Origin: SZUA-584 sp040768905
Lineage (GTDB): Bacteria; Bacillota; Clostridia; Christensenellales; SZUA-584
Assembly (NCBI GenBank): GCA_040768905.1
Contig: JAXGMA010000001.1
Span: 62,001-126,000, forward strand
Reading direction: 5' to 3'
Length of the DNA stretch: 64,000 bases
Shown here: positions 1 through 12,800 of the stretch, piece after piece
Numbering within the stretch: the first letter of the stretch is position 1
Layout of the letters: every line of letters begins with the position of its first letter
Notes under the pieces: model-generated
Told to the model about the DNA's origin: nothing
Database searches by the model: none
The model's input: the letters and a program-made list of their open reading frames with translations, nothing else
Program-made: the position numbers and the translations under genes

Positions 1-57
1 TTCAATTTGATTATCGATTCATGCGGGGAGCCGACACAAAACGACAAAAAACAATCT

Positions 58-85
58 TTGACAAAATACGGGCGCGTTATATAAT
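58..85 (+). promoter_or_regulatory. Sigma-A type promoter for the first gene
   Basis: TTGACA at 58-63 and TATAAT at 80-85 are separated by 16 bp. Both hexamers match the consensus. The site lies about 145 bp before the only gene nearby on this strand. Bases 1-57 show no feature I can name. Confidence 0.7.
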
Positions 86-229
86 ATGAAGTAGCAGGAG
101 CTATCAGCCGTGGACAAAGGAAACATTGATCGGCACAATCATGCCGGATCAGCGAAAAGTTATTCGTCATGTTAGGCGGAATCGAATGGATCAGCGATTC
201 CAAACACAAGTTTTGAAAGAGGAGCGAAA

Positions 230-637
230 ATGGGAAACTCAATCAACGATATTATGCTTGAAGATTTCCAAAATGTCGTGAGCGAGCTTTTGATAAGAAA
301 CAGAAGTGTGCTTGACATTTCCAGTAAGATTCAAACCAGCACGGGGCGTGTCAACCGTGCCGTCGTCAAGGCGGTAACACATTGCGGCTGTATTGAAATA
401 CACGCCAAGAAACAGGAGTTTCCCAGCGAAGCCAGCATCAAAAACATAAGCGGTCTTATTTCAACGCATTTGAAAGGCAAGCTTTGCCCTGAATGCCGCC
501 GAACGATCGAAAAAGAAATTGGCGGTGCGCTCTTTTATCTTGCTGCCATGTGCAACACGCTTGGCATCAGCCTTTATGATGTTGTTCTGAGCGAAAAAGA
601 AACACTCGGAACGCTTGGAAGCTACAGCCTTCGGTAA
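230..637 (+). CDS. Conserved uncharacterised clostridial protein, 135 aa
   Basis: This short soluble protein resembles a family widespread in Clostridia that, from memory, is usually carried under the label DUF1573; no function is established. The pattern I recognise is a helical N-terminal half with an ARVNRAVVKAVT-like segment (here GRVNRAVVKAVTHCGC), a CPECR motif near residue 89, and a C-terminal stretch FYLAAMCNTLGISLYDV that looks helical and MazG-like. There is no signal peptide or membrane segment. GAGGAGC lies 6 to 12 nt before the ATG. It is monocistronic, with its own promoter at 58-85 and a terminator at 655-682. It is unrelated to the following RNA polymerase operon. Confidence 0.6.
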   Translation: MGNSINDIMLEDFQNVVSELLIRNRSVLDISSKIQTSTGRVNRAVVKAVTHCGCIEIHAKKQEFPSEASIKNISGLISTHLKGKLCPECRRTIEKEIGGALFYLAAMCNTLGISLYDVVLSEKETLGTLGSYSLR

Positions 638-654
638 AGGCCAAAGGTTATCAG

Positions 655-682
655 CCGGCGGTGCGCACTGCCGGTTTTTATT
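655..682 (+). terminator. Intrinsic terminator after the 135-aa gene
   Basis: The arms CCGGC and GCCGG, with an inner GTGC/GCAC pairing, form a hairpin followed by TTTTTA. It ends 45 nt after the stop codon. Confidence 0.75.
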
Positions 683-763
683 TCTTTATTGCCGCACATA
701 CTAAGGCGCAAAAACTGCAGAAAACTTGCAATCTATATAATTTACAGATATGCTTTTTTTATG

Positions 764-792
764 TTGACAAGGCATTTGCGTTATAGTAATAT
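764..792 (+). promoter_or_regulatory. Promoter of the rpoBC operon
   Basis: TTGACA at 764-769 and TAATAT at 787-792 are separated by 17 bp. Transcription from here would give a leader of about 230 nt before rpoB. No ribosomal protein gene (rplJ, rplL) precedes rpoB in this window, so the polymerase genes seem to be transcribed from their own promoter. Confidence 0.65.
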
Positions 793-878
793 GTTATATT
801 GCATTAACGTGCTTTATAATCGGGGAGGTTTCTCGTTTTGTTGCCCGCAAGCGCGCTTTTTTAAGTCTTTTTGAAGGC

Positions 879-908
879 AAACGGATCACCGGCCATATCC
901 GTTTTTTC
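879..908 (+). terminator. Terminator-like hairpin inside the rpoB leader
   Basis: AAACGGAT at 879-886 pairs with ATCCGTTT at 897-904 and runs into a T tract. It lies between the rpoB promoter and the rpoB start, so it could act as an attenuator. No leader peptide or known riboswitch fold is recognised. The remainder of the 638-1030 gap holds no gene I can support. Confidence 0.5.
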
Positions 909-1030
909 GACCCGCGCGGCTTGTAAAACGGCAGTATATATCTTCTGCTTTGGGGAATAATCAGCGGGTGTCTCTATCTTGAAAATGTCATATCTTAATA
1001 TACACAGGCAGGAGAGTGGAATAATAACTT

Positions 1031-4936
<3,906 letters not shown>

Positions 4937-4981
4937 AAATAACTCATAAAGTTTTTGCATATACGAGAGGAGAGAAATCAC

Positions 4982-7900
4982 TTGTTTGAAATAGGCAGTT
5001 TTGATTCCATCCAGATCGGATTGGCTTCTCCCGAACAAATAAGGGAATGGTCAAGAGGCGAGGTCAAAAAGCCCGAAACAATCAATTACCGAACACTTAA
5101 ACCAGAGAAAGACGGCCTTTTTTGCGAGCGTATTTTTGGTCCGACGAAAGACTGGGAATGCCATTGCGGGCGGTATAAGCGTGTACGGTATAAAGGCATT
5201 ATTTGTGACAAATGCGGCGTAGAGGTGACGCGCGCGAAGGTGCGGCGTGAGCGTATGGGGCATATTGAGCTCGCAGCGCCCGTTTCGCATATCTGGTACT
5301 TCAAGGGCATACCGTCAAGGATGGGTTTGCTGCTCGACATGTCTCCGCGCGATCTGGAAAAGGTGCTTTATTTTGCTTCATTTGTGATCACAGATCCCGG
5401 AAACACGCCGCTTGAATACAAGCAGCTCTTGAATGACAAAGAGCTGCGTGAAACACAGGAAAAATACGGCGAGGATGCGTTCACCGCCAAGATGGGCGCA
5501 GAGGGCATCAAGGAACTTTTGCGCGGGATCGATCTTGCAAAATCATCACGCGAGCTTAAAAAAGAGCTCGAAAGCTGTTCAGGGCAAAAGCGTGTGCGCG
5601 CCATAAAGAGGCTCGAAGTCATAGAGGCTTTTCGCCAGTCGGGAAACAAGCCTGAGTGGATCATACTCGACTGCATACCCATCATACCTCCTGAACTGCG
5701 TCCGATGGTGCAGCTTGACGGGGGACGGTTTGCAACCAGCGATCTTAATGATCTTTACCGCCGCGTGATCAACCGCAACAACCGCTTAAACAGGCTGCTT
5801 TCTTTGCGTGCGCCTGACATCATCGTGCGCAACGAAAAACGTATGCTGCAGGAAGCTGTGGATGCGCTTATCGACAACGGCCGCAGAGGAAGGCCGGTCA
5901 CAGGCCCGGGCAACAGGCCGCTCAAATCTCTTTCGGATATGCTGCGCGGCAAGCAGGGGCGTTTCCGCCAAAACCTTTTGGGCAAACGCGTCGATTACTC
6001 GGGCAGAAGCGTTATCGTCGTGGGGCCGGATCTGAAAATGTACCAGTGCGGCTTGCCCAAAGAAATGGCGCTTGAGCTTTTCAAGCCTTTTGTGATGAAG
6101 AAACTCGTCGAAGACGGATTGGCGCACAACATAAAAAGCGCGAAACGCATGGTCGAGCGTATACGTCCCGAGGTCTGGGGCGTTCTTGAAACAGTGATCA
6201 AGGACCACCCTGTGCTCTTGAACCGCGCACCCACGCTGCACCGCCTTGGCATACAGGCTTTTGAGCCGGTCCTTGTGGAGGGTAAAGCGTTAAGGCTGCA
6301 TCCTCTTGTCTGCACCGCCTACAATGCTGACTTTGACGGCGACCAGATGGCTGTCCATGTTCCGCTGTCGGTTGAGGCGCAGGCAGAATGCCGTTTTCTG
6401 ATGCTGGCTGCAAACAACATACTGAAGCCGCAGGACGGCAAACCCGTTGTCAGCCCGACGCAGGACATGGTTATCGGCAGCTATTACTTAACCATTCACC
6501 GTGAGGGTGCCAAAGGCGAGGGGGAAACGTTCTCTTCGCCGGAAGAAGCGGTGATTGCATACCACACCTGGCAGGTAGATCTGCAGGCCATGGTCAACGT
6601 GCGTATAAACAGGAAAATAGACGGAAAGATGCAAAGCCTGATGCTCAAAACGACACCCGGGCGCATCATTTTTAATGAGGCAATACCGCAGGATCTCGGG
6701 TTTGTGGACAGGACACAGCCGGGCAGCGAATTTTTGTTTGAAGTGGATTTTCTCGTAGGCAAGAAACAGCTTGGGAAAATCGTGGATTTCTGCTACCGAA
6801 AATACGGAGAGACCACAACATCAGAGATGCTTGATAATATCAAAAGGCTTGGGTTCCATTACTCGACCGTTGGTGCAATCACCATCAGCGTCAGCGACAT
6901 ACAGATACCAGAAGTCAAAGCTGAGTATATTGAAAAGGCCGAAGAAAAGGTCGTTGAGATCGAGAAAAAATTCAAAAGAGGTTATCTGACAAACAAAGAA
7001 AGAAAAGAGAATGTCATCAAGGTTTGGGCGGACACCACAACGCGTGTGACGGATGCGCTCATGGAGGGCTTAAGCCCCTTCAACCCGGTGTTCATGATGG
7101 CCCATTCAGGCGCGAGAGGCTCAACCAACCAGATACGCCAGCTGGCCGGCATGCGCGGCCTTATGGCAGACCCTTCGGGAGAAATTATCGAGATACCCAT
7201 CCGCGCGAATTTCCGCGAAGGGCTTACCGTGCTTGAGTTCTTTATTTCTACGCACGGAGCCAGAAAAGGCCTTGCCGATACCGCTCTTCGGACAGCGGAT
7301 TCAGGATATTTAACGCGGCGCCTTGTGGACGTCAGCCAGGATGTCATCGTCAGAGAACGCGATTGTCTGCGCGAAGGCGATGCACCAAGAGGTGTGTGGG
7401 TCGAAGATATCATGGACGGCAAAGAGATCGTTGAGCCGTTTTTGGACAGGGTAGGCGGGCGCTACGCTGCAGCCGAAATCGTGAACCCCAAGACGGGAGA
7501 GATTATCGTCCGCACGGATGAGATGATCACTTACGAACACTGCCGCAAAATAGAAGCCGCAGGGCTAAAAGGTGCTTCCATCCGCTCGGTGCTGACATGC
7601 AAAACACAGCACGGCGTTTGCGCAAAGTGCTATGGCGCCGATATGTCGTCGGGCAACCTTGTCAGCATCGGCGAGGCAGTCGGCATCATTGCTGCGCAGT
7701 CAATAGGAGAACCGGGCACACAGCTGACCATGCGTACGTTCCATACGGGCGGTGTGGCAGGAGAGGACATCACGCACGGCCTGCCGCGTGTCGAGGAGCT
7801 TTTCGAAGCAAGAAAACCAAAAGGCCTTGCGGTCATTACCGAAATAGCGGGCACTGTCTCGTTGGGAGACAACCGCAAAAAGCAGGAGATCACCGTAACT

Positions 7901-8590
7901 GGAGAAGACAGTGCTGCTGAAGTGTATGCGATCCCGTTTGGGTCAAGGCTTAAAGTGACGGATGGCGATGTTGTTGAGGCTGGTGACGAACTGACAGAAG
8001 GCTCGATCAACCCCAACGATATACTGAAAATAAAAGGCGCAAAAGGCGTGCAAGCCTATCTGTTAAAAGAAGTGCAGATGGTGTATCGTCTTCAGGGCGT
8101 TGAGATATCGGATAAGCACATTGAGGTGATTATCCGCCAGATGCTCAAAAAGTGCAAAATTGAAGAGGCCGGTGATACAGAGCTGCTCCCCGGCTCGCTG
8201 GTGGATATTTATCAGTTTGATGCCGAAAACGAGAAAATGCTTCGTGAAGGGAAAAAACCCGCCACTGCAAAACGTGTTTTGCTTGGGATCACAAAGGCGT
8301 CGCTTGCGACTGATTCGTTTTTGTCTGCAGCCTCATTTCAGGAAACCACGCGTGTGCTTACCGAGGCCGCCATCAAAGGCAAGTCGGATCCGCTGCTCGG
8401 CCTGAAAGAGAACGTGATCATCGGTAAGCTGATTCCCGCCGGTACTGGCATGAAAAGGTATAGAAACATTGATGTCATCAAAAATATACTCAATGAAGAT
8501 ATTGCCTTGGAATTCGGACAAGAAACGCAATACGACGACATGTTGATTGATGACGAATATGACACGGGTGTGGGCGCTGAGCTGATTTAG
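4982..8590 (+). CDS. rpoC: DNA-directed RNA polymerase subunit beta'
   Basis: This is the largest polymerase subunit, and it carries the catalytic magnesium site. NADFDGDQMAVH, with its three Asp, is visible near residue 450. The N-terminal zinc site (CHCGRYKRVRYKGIICDKCG) and the second zinc site (CKTQHGVCAKC) are both present. The start is a TTG at 4982 with AGGAGAG 8 to 14 nt upstream; the protein then begins LFEIGSFDSIQIGLASPEQI, as beta' proteins do. A longer reading from a TTG at 4955 would place the ribosome binding site inside the gene and is rejected. Length is 1202 aa, normal for Firmicutes. Confidence 0.97.
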   Translation: MFEIGSFDSIQIGLASPEQIREWSRGEVKKPETINYRTLKPEKDGLFCERIFGPTKDWECHCGRYKRVRYKGIICDKCGVEVTRAKVRRERMGHIELAAPVSHIWYFKGIPSRMGLLLDMSPRDLEKVLYFASFVITDPGNTPLEYKQLLNDKELRETQEKYGEDAFTAKMGAEGIKELLRGIDLAKSSRELKKELESCSGQKRVRAIKRLEVIEAFRQSGNKPEWIILDCIPIIPPELRPMVQLDGGRFATSDLNDLYRRVINRNNRLNRLLSLRAPDIIVRNEKRMLQEAVDALIDNGRRGRPVTGPGNRPLKSLSDMLRGKQGRFRQNLLGKRVDYSGRSVIVVGPDLKMYQCGLPKEMALELFKPFVMKKLVEDGLAHNIKSAKRMVERIRPEVWGVLETVIKDHPVLLNRAPTLHRLGIQAFEPVLVEGKALRLHPLVCTAYNADFDGDQMAVHVPLSVEAQAECRFLMLAANNILKPQDGKPVVSPTQDMVIGSYYLTIHREGAKGEGETFSSPEEAVIAYHTWQVDLQAMVNVRINRKIDGKMQSLMLKTTPGRIIFNEAIPQDLGFVDRTQPGSEFLFEVDFLVGKKQLGKIVDFCYRKYGETTTSEMLDNIKRLGFHYSTVGAITISVSDIQIPEVKAEYIEKAEEKVVEIEKKFKRGYLTNKERKENVIKVWADTTTRVTDALMEGLSPFNPVFMMAHSGARGSTNQIRQLAGMRGLMADPSGEIIEIPIRANFREGLTVLEFFISTHGARKGLADTALRTADSGYLTRRLVDVSQDVIVRERDCLREGDAPRGVWVEDIMDGKEIVEPFLDRVGGRYAAAEIVNPKTGEIIVRTDEMITYEHCRKIEAAGLKGASIRSVLTCKTQHGVCAKCYGADMSSGNLVSIGEAVGIIAAQSIGEPGTQLTMRTFHTGGVAGEDITHGLPRVEELFEARKPKGLAVITEIAGTVSLGDNRKKQEITVTGEDSAAEVYAIPFGSRLKVTDGDVVEAGDELTEGSINPNDILKIKGAKGVQAYLLKEVQMVYRLQGVEISDKHIEVIIRQMLKKCKIEEAGDTELLPGSLVDIYQFDAENEKMLREGKKPATAKRVLLGITKASLATDSFLSAASFQETTRVLTEAAIKGKSDPLLGLKENVIIGKLIPAGTGMKRYRNIDVIKNILNEDIALEFGQETQYDDMLIDDEYDTGVGAELI

Positions 8591-8612
8591 TCTGAAGAGG
8601 GGGGCTTTGACA

Positions 8613-9359
8613 ATGGCGAAAAACGAAAAATGCAACATCTCCGACAGTGAGTTATGCAAATGGCTGGAAAAAGAATGTGCAGATTGCTTTATAAACAGCA
8701 TGAAAGACAAAAGCGATGCCGAAAACGCGCTTGAAAACTTTAAAGTGACGCTCTCCCTGCTGCCCGAAAACATTGATGACCTTCTGGGCGAGGATTGCTG
8801 CTTTTGTGTAGAAGACAAGCAGAAACGCAACGGATACGCCATCATTGACATGGGGCACAGTGAACCCGAAAACAAAAGAGGCATGTTTTTTGGTCTTGGC
8901 AAGAAGGTTCGCCAGCGCATTGGATCGCTCATGCCGTTTTCCATATCCATTTGCAGGCGATGCAAGGGCAATTTTAAAAAGCTTGAAGCCATAAAATGGA
9001 TAGTGCTTGTAATATTCCTCGGGATTGCTGTTGGCTTATGTTTCATACCTGAGATCAATGCTGTTCCTGCATTGCCTTACGGTGTGATATTGATAGGCGG
9101 AATCATAGGTTACATTGCCGGCAAGGCACTCTCGCATTCGTTTGTAAACGCCAAGAGCCGACAGACGTATTTCAATGTGTTTGAGATTCCTGTTTGTACA
9201 CAGCTGCAGGAGAAGGGCTGGTTTACGATTCAGGATAACAACCGTGTGACACATTTCCTGTTTTCTAAAAAGCCGATGATGAAAAAGGTCAGCGAGCTGT
9301 GCAATACGGCAAATGAACCGCAGGAACAAATTGCGCATACAACAAACGCGGAGGATTGA
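8613..9359 (+). CDS. Unknown membrane protein, 248 aa, between rpoC and the L7Ae-type gene
   Basis: I do not recognise this protein. The N-terminal 120 residues are soluble and rich in acidic residues and Cys (CNISDSELCKWLEKECADC; CCFCVED). Two adjacent hydrophobic spans follow at about residues 130-178, then a mainly polar C-terminal part that mentions no known motif. The ATG at 8613 has GAGGGGGG 8 to 15 nt upstream; an in-frame TTG at 8607 is too close to that site. It is 22 nt after rpoC and about 70 nt before the L7Ae-type gene, on the same strand, so it is likely cotranscribed with them. An extra gene at this position is unusual. Confidence 0.7.
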   Translation: MAKNEKCNISDSELCKWLEKECADCFINSMKDKSDAENALENFKVTLSLLPENIDDLLGEDCCFCVEDKQKRNGYAIIDMGHSEPENKRGMFFGLGKKVRQRIGSLMPFSISICRRCKGNFKKLEAIKWIVLVIFLGIAVGLCFIPEINAVPALPYGVILIGGIIGYIAGKALSHSFVNAKSRQTYFNVFEIPVCTQLQEKGWFTIQDNNRVTHFLFSKKPMMKKVSELCNTANEPQEQIAHTTNAED

Positions 9360-9429
9360 CAACAGTTTTTTCTGGTGTTAAAATGGCTCTGCTTTGCTTT
9401 TTTTGGTGTGCAAATGGAGGTAATGGCAA

Positions 9430-9687
9430 TTGAGTATGGTGCATGAGCTCTCGCTGACCAAAAGGCGGGTCGCAGGCATCAAACAGGTGTTGCGTTTTGC
9501 GCGTGCAGGGTTGCTAGAAAAAGTCTACATCGCCAAAGACGCGGATGAGCAGGTCATCAAAAAGGCATTGGATGTATGCATCGAGTATGCGATACCTTTT
9601 GACACATCGTATACGATGCATCAGATAGGCAGCGCGTGCGGCCTTGATGTGGGCAGCGCCTGTGCGGGCGTTCTTATAACGAGTTAG
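9430..9687 (+). CDS. L7Ae/L30e-type ribosome-associated RNA-binding protein
   Basis: This 85-aa protein belongs to the L7Ae/L30e/Gadd45 fold that lies before rpsL in many Firmicutes (YbxF of Bacillus). Members bind kink-turn RNA. Matching features are the basic helix LTKRRVAGIKQVLRFARAG, the strand KVYIAKDAD, and the end GSACGLDVGSACAGVL. The start is a TTG at 9430 with GGAGG 9 nt upstream; the ATG at 9436 lies too far from that site. It belongs to the str-type operon rpsL-rpsG-fusA-tuf that follows. Confidence 0.85.
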   Translation: MSMVHELSLTKRRVAGIKQVLRFARAGLLEKVYIAKDADEQVIKKALDVCIEYAIPFDTSYTMHQIGSACGLDVGSACAGVLITS

Positions 9688-9764
9688 AGATCACCCCCTT
9701 CATTGGGTTGCGAGGGGTTTATAGTATAGAAATTATTATCTGGAAAGGAGGTAGAAAGCAAAGT

Positions 9765-10139
9765 ATGCCGACAATCAACCAATTGGTCAAACAGGGAAGA
9801 CAAACAGCTCAGACAAAGAGTAATTCGCCGATCTTAAAGCAAAGCCCTCAGAAGAGAGGTGTTTGCCTGACCGTGAGAACGATGACACCCAAAAAGCCGA
9901 ATTCGGCTTTGAGAAAAATAGCAAGAGTTCGCCTGGTCAACGGCATGGAAGGTACTGCGTACATTCCGGGCATTGGCCACAATCTTCAGGAGCACTCTGT
10001 GGTGCTTATAAGAGGCGGCAGAGTCAAAGATCTGCCGGGCGTGAGATACCATATAGTCAGAGGTGCGCTTGACAGCGCCGGTGTGGCGGGCCGAAAACAG
10101 GCTCGTTCGAAATACGGCGCCAAACGGCCGAAGAAGTAA
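9765..10139 (+). CDS. rpsL: 30S ribosomal protein S12
   Basis: S12 lies at the decoding centre of the 30S subunit. The protein starts MPTINQLVKQGR and contains TPKKPNSALRK, the loop where streptomycin-resistance changes occur; Lys is present at the usual position. It ends GAKRPKK. Length is 124 aa. The start at 9765 is chosen because it gives the canonical N-terminus and has AAAGGAGGT 13 nt upstream; the longer frame from 9708 has no homologous content. First gene of the str cluster proper. Confidence 0.97.
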   Translation: MPTINQLVKQGRQTAQTKSNSPILKQSPQKRGVCLTVRTMTPKKPNSALRKIARVRLVNGMEGTAYIPGIGHNLQEHSVVLIRGGRVKDLPGVRYHIVRGALDSAGVAGRKQARSKYGAKRPKK

Positions 10140-10157
10140 ACAAAGGAGGAGTTTTGC

Positions 10158-10628
10158 ATGCCAAGACGCGGAAGCGCACCGAAGCATGACGTTCTGCCGG
10201 ATCCCATATACAGATCGACCGTGGTCACCAAACTGATCAACCAGGTGATGCTCGATGGGAAGAAGGGGACTGCGCAGAAGATATGTTACGATGCGTTTGA
10301 TATAATCAAAGACAAACTTGGCCTTGAACCTCTTGAGGTTTTTGAGAAGGCGATGGAAAACATCATGCCGGTTCTTGAGGTTAAGGCAAGACGGGTAGGC
10401 GGTGCGACATATCAGGTGCCCATTGAGGTGCGGCCGGAGAGGCGGCAGACGCTGGGTATCAGATGGCTCATCACCAACACTATAAAAAGAAATGAACGCA
10501 CAATGAAACAAAGGCTTGCGGCCGAGATCATGGATGCATACAACGGCACAGGCGGAAGCGTGAAGAAGCGCGAAGATACGCACAAAATGGCAGAGGCCAA
10601 CAGGGCGTTTGCGCATTACAGGTGGTAA
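10158..10628 (+). CDS. rpsG: 30S ribosomal protein S7
   Basis: S7 nucleates assembly of the 30S head and binds the 3' domain of 16S rRNA. The N-terminus MPRRGSAPKHDVLPDPIY, the central VGGATYQVPIEVRPERR and the C-terminal KREDTHKMAEANRAFAHYRW are typical. Length is 156 aa, as expected. AAAGGAGG stands 8 nt before the ATG. It lies 18 nt after rpsL and 17 nt before fusA, in one transcription unit. Confidence 0.97.
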   Translation: MPRRGSAPKHDVLPDPIYRSTVVTKLINQVMLDGKKGTAQKICYDAFDIIKDKLGLEPLEVFEKAMENIMPVLEVKARRVGGATYQVPIEVRPERRQTLGIRWLITNTIKRNERTMKQRLAAEIMDAYNGTGGSVKKREDTHKMAEANRAFAHYRW

Positions 10629-10645
10629 AATGAAGGAGAAACAAA

Positions 10646-12706
10646 GTGCCCAGAAAATATCCGCTTGAGAAAACAAGAAATATTGGCATCATGGCGCATA
10701 TTGACGCGGGCAAAACCACCACGACTGAGCGTGTGCTTTTCTACACGGGTAAGACGTATAAGCTCGGAGAAGTCCATGACGGCGATGCCGTTATGGACTG
10801 GATGGAGCAGGAGCAGGAACGTGGCATTACGATCACGTCAGCGGCCACTTCGGCGGAATGGCGCGGCCATGGCATCAACATTATTGACACACCCGGCCAC
10901 GTTGACTTTACGGTTGAGGTGGAACGCTCACTGCGCGTGCTTGACGGCGCGGTTGCAGTGTTTTGCGCGAAGGGCGGCGTGGAGCCACAGTCAGAGACTG
11001 TTTGGCGGCAGGCCACAAAATACCATGTTCCGCGTATCGCGTATGTCAATAAGATGGACATCATGGGTGCAGACTTTTTAAACGTGGTGCAGATGATGCG
11101 CGACAGGCTCAAGGCCAACCCTGTGCCTATTCAGCTGCCTATCGGCAAAGAAGAGGATTTTAGGGGCATCATCGATCTAATTGACATGAAGGCGACCATT
11201 TTCATGGACGATCTTGGTACGCAGCCGCAGACTGTGCCTATTCCGGATGAAATGCTCTCGCTCGCCGATGAATACCGTGAGAAACTCATTGAGTCGGTCG
11301 CGGAACACAACGACAAACTGCTGGAAAAGTATTTTGAAGGTGAGACCATACACCACGGCGAACTGATTGAGGCGATACGCCAGGCCACGATAGCGCTTGA
11401 TATCGTGCCGGTGACGTGCGGCTCATCTTACCGAAACAAAGGCGTGCAGCCGCTGCTTGACTGTATTGTGGATTTCATGCCTTCGCCGCTTGATGTGCCG
11501 TCGATTATCGGTAAAAACCCAAAGGAAGAAGACGAGATGCGCGAAGCGAGCGACAGTGCGCCGTTTGCCGCACTCGCATTCAAGATCATGGCTGATCCGT
11601 TTGTGGGAAAGCTGGCGTTTATACGTGTCTATTCGGGCGTTCTCAAGACAGGCAGCTATGTGTACAATTCAACCAAAGAAAAGCGCGAGAGGATCGGCCG
11701 TTTGCTGCAGATGCATGCCAATGCGCGTGCGGAGCTCGATGAAGTATACGCAGGCGATATAGCCGCCGTTGTGGGGTTTAAGCAGATCACAACGGGTGAT
11801 ACGCTCTGTGATGACAAACATCCAATTATTCTGGAGATGATGGATTTCCCAGAGCCTGTCATAGAGGTGGCTATTGAGCCAAAAACCAAGGCCGGTCAGG
11901 ATAAACTCACAATGGCGCTGATGCGTCTTTCGGAGGAAGATCCGACTTTCCGTACATACACCGACCCTGAAACAGGACAGACCATCATTGCCGGGATGGG
12001 CGAGCTGCATCTTGAAATTATCGTTGACCGCATGATGCGTGAATACAAGGTGGAAGCCAAGGTGGGCAAACCGCAGGTTTCATATCGTGAAACCGTGCGT
12101 AAGGCTGTATCAGCCACGGGGCTTTACAAAAAGCAGACGGGCGGCAGAGGCCAGTACGGCCATGTCGTGATCGACCTTGAGCCGCTTGAACCGGGCAGCG
12201 GTTATGAGTTCGTGGACAAGATCGTTGGCGGCGTTGTACCGAAAGAATATATTCCCGCAGTCAATGCAGGAATCACTGAGGCTGCCAAGAACGGCGTGCT
12301 TGCAGGCTATGAAGTCATGGACTTTCGGGCGACGCTCGTGGATGGTTCATATCACGAGGTGGACTCGTCCGAAATCGCTTTTAAGGTCGCAGGGTCTATG
12401 GCGTTTAAAGAGGCGATGAAAAAGGCGTCTCCCGTGCTGCTTGAGCCCATAATGGCGGTCGAGGTTGTCGTGCCTGATGACTATCTTGGAGACGTGATGG
12501 GCAATCTTAATTCAAGGCGCGGGCAGATAGAAGGGACCGAACTAAAAAGCGGGGCGCAGGTGATCCACGCAGCCATACCGCTTTCGGAAATGTTTGGTTA
12601 TGCGACGGATCTTCGGAACCGTACGCAGGGGCGCGGAACGTTCATGATGCAGTTTTCGCACTACAGCGAAGTGCCAAAGAGCATTGCAGAAAAGGTAACG
12701 GGGTAA
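10646..12706 (+). CDS. fusA: Translation elongation factor G
   Basis: EF-G is the GTPase that drives translocation on the ribosome. The G domain shows AHIDAGKTTTTE (P loop), DTPGHVDF and NKMD. Later domains include RGQYGHV and the C-terminal EMFGYATDLRNRTQGRGTF. The start is a GTG at 10646 preceded by AAGGAG; length is 686 aa, close to the usual 690. It is the bacterial housekeeping form, in its normal place between rpsG and tuf. Confidence 0.97.
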   Translation: MPRKYPLEKTRNIGIMAHIDAGKTTTTERVLFYTGKTYKLGEVHDGDAVMDWMEQEQERGITITSAATSAEWRGHGINIIDTPGHVDFTVEVERSLRVLDGAVAVFCAKGGVEPQSETVWRQATKYHVPRIAYVNKMDIMGADFLNVVQMMRDRLKANPVPIQLPIGKEEDFRGIIDLIDMKATIFMDDLGTQPQTVPIPDEMLSLADEYREKLIESVAEHNDKLLEKYFEGETIHHGELIEAIRQATIALDIVPVTCGSSYRNKGVQPLLDCIVDFMPSPLDVPSIIGKNPKEEDEMREASDSAPFAALAFKIMADPFVGKLAFIRVYSGVLKTGSYVYNSTKEKRERIGRLLQMHANARAELDEVYAGDIAAVVGFKQITTGDTLCDDKHPIILEMMDFPEPVIEVAIEPKTKAGQDKLTMALMRLSEEDPTFRTYTDPETGQTIIAGMGELHLEIIVDRMMREYKVEAKVGKPQVSYRETVRKAVSATGLYKKQTGGRGQYGHVVIDLEPLEPGSGYEFVDKIVGGVVPKEYIPAVNAGITEAAKNGVLAGYEVMDFRATLVDGSYHEVDSSEIAFKVAGSMAFKEAMKKASPVLLEPIMAVEVVVPDDYLGDVMGNLNSRRGQIEGTELKSGAQVIHAAIPLSEMFGYATDLRNRTQGRGTFMMQFSHYSEVPKSIAEKVTG

Positions 12707-12800
12707 AACGGCAACGACAGGAAACGGGCAAACGGTGATATCGTCAGTCCCGTTGAAAAAAGTAATAAACAATCAAAAGGACGATGAGGAGGAAATAATA

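Noticed and set aside
689..874. A 61-codon frame in the rpoB leader
   Set aside because: It overlaps the promoter and the start of the leader, has no ribosome binding site and no homology I recognise.
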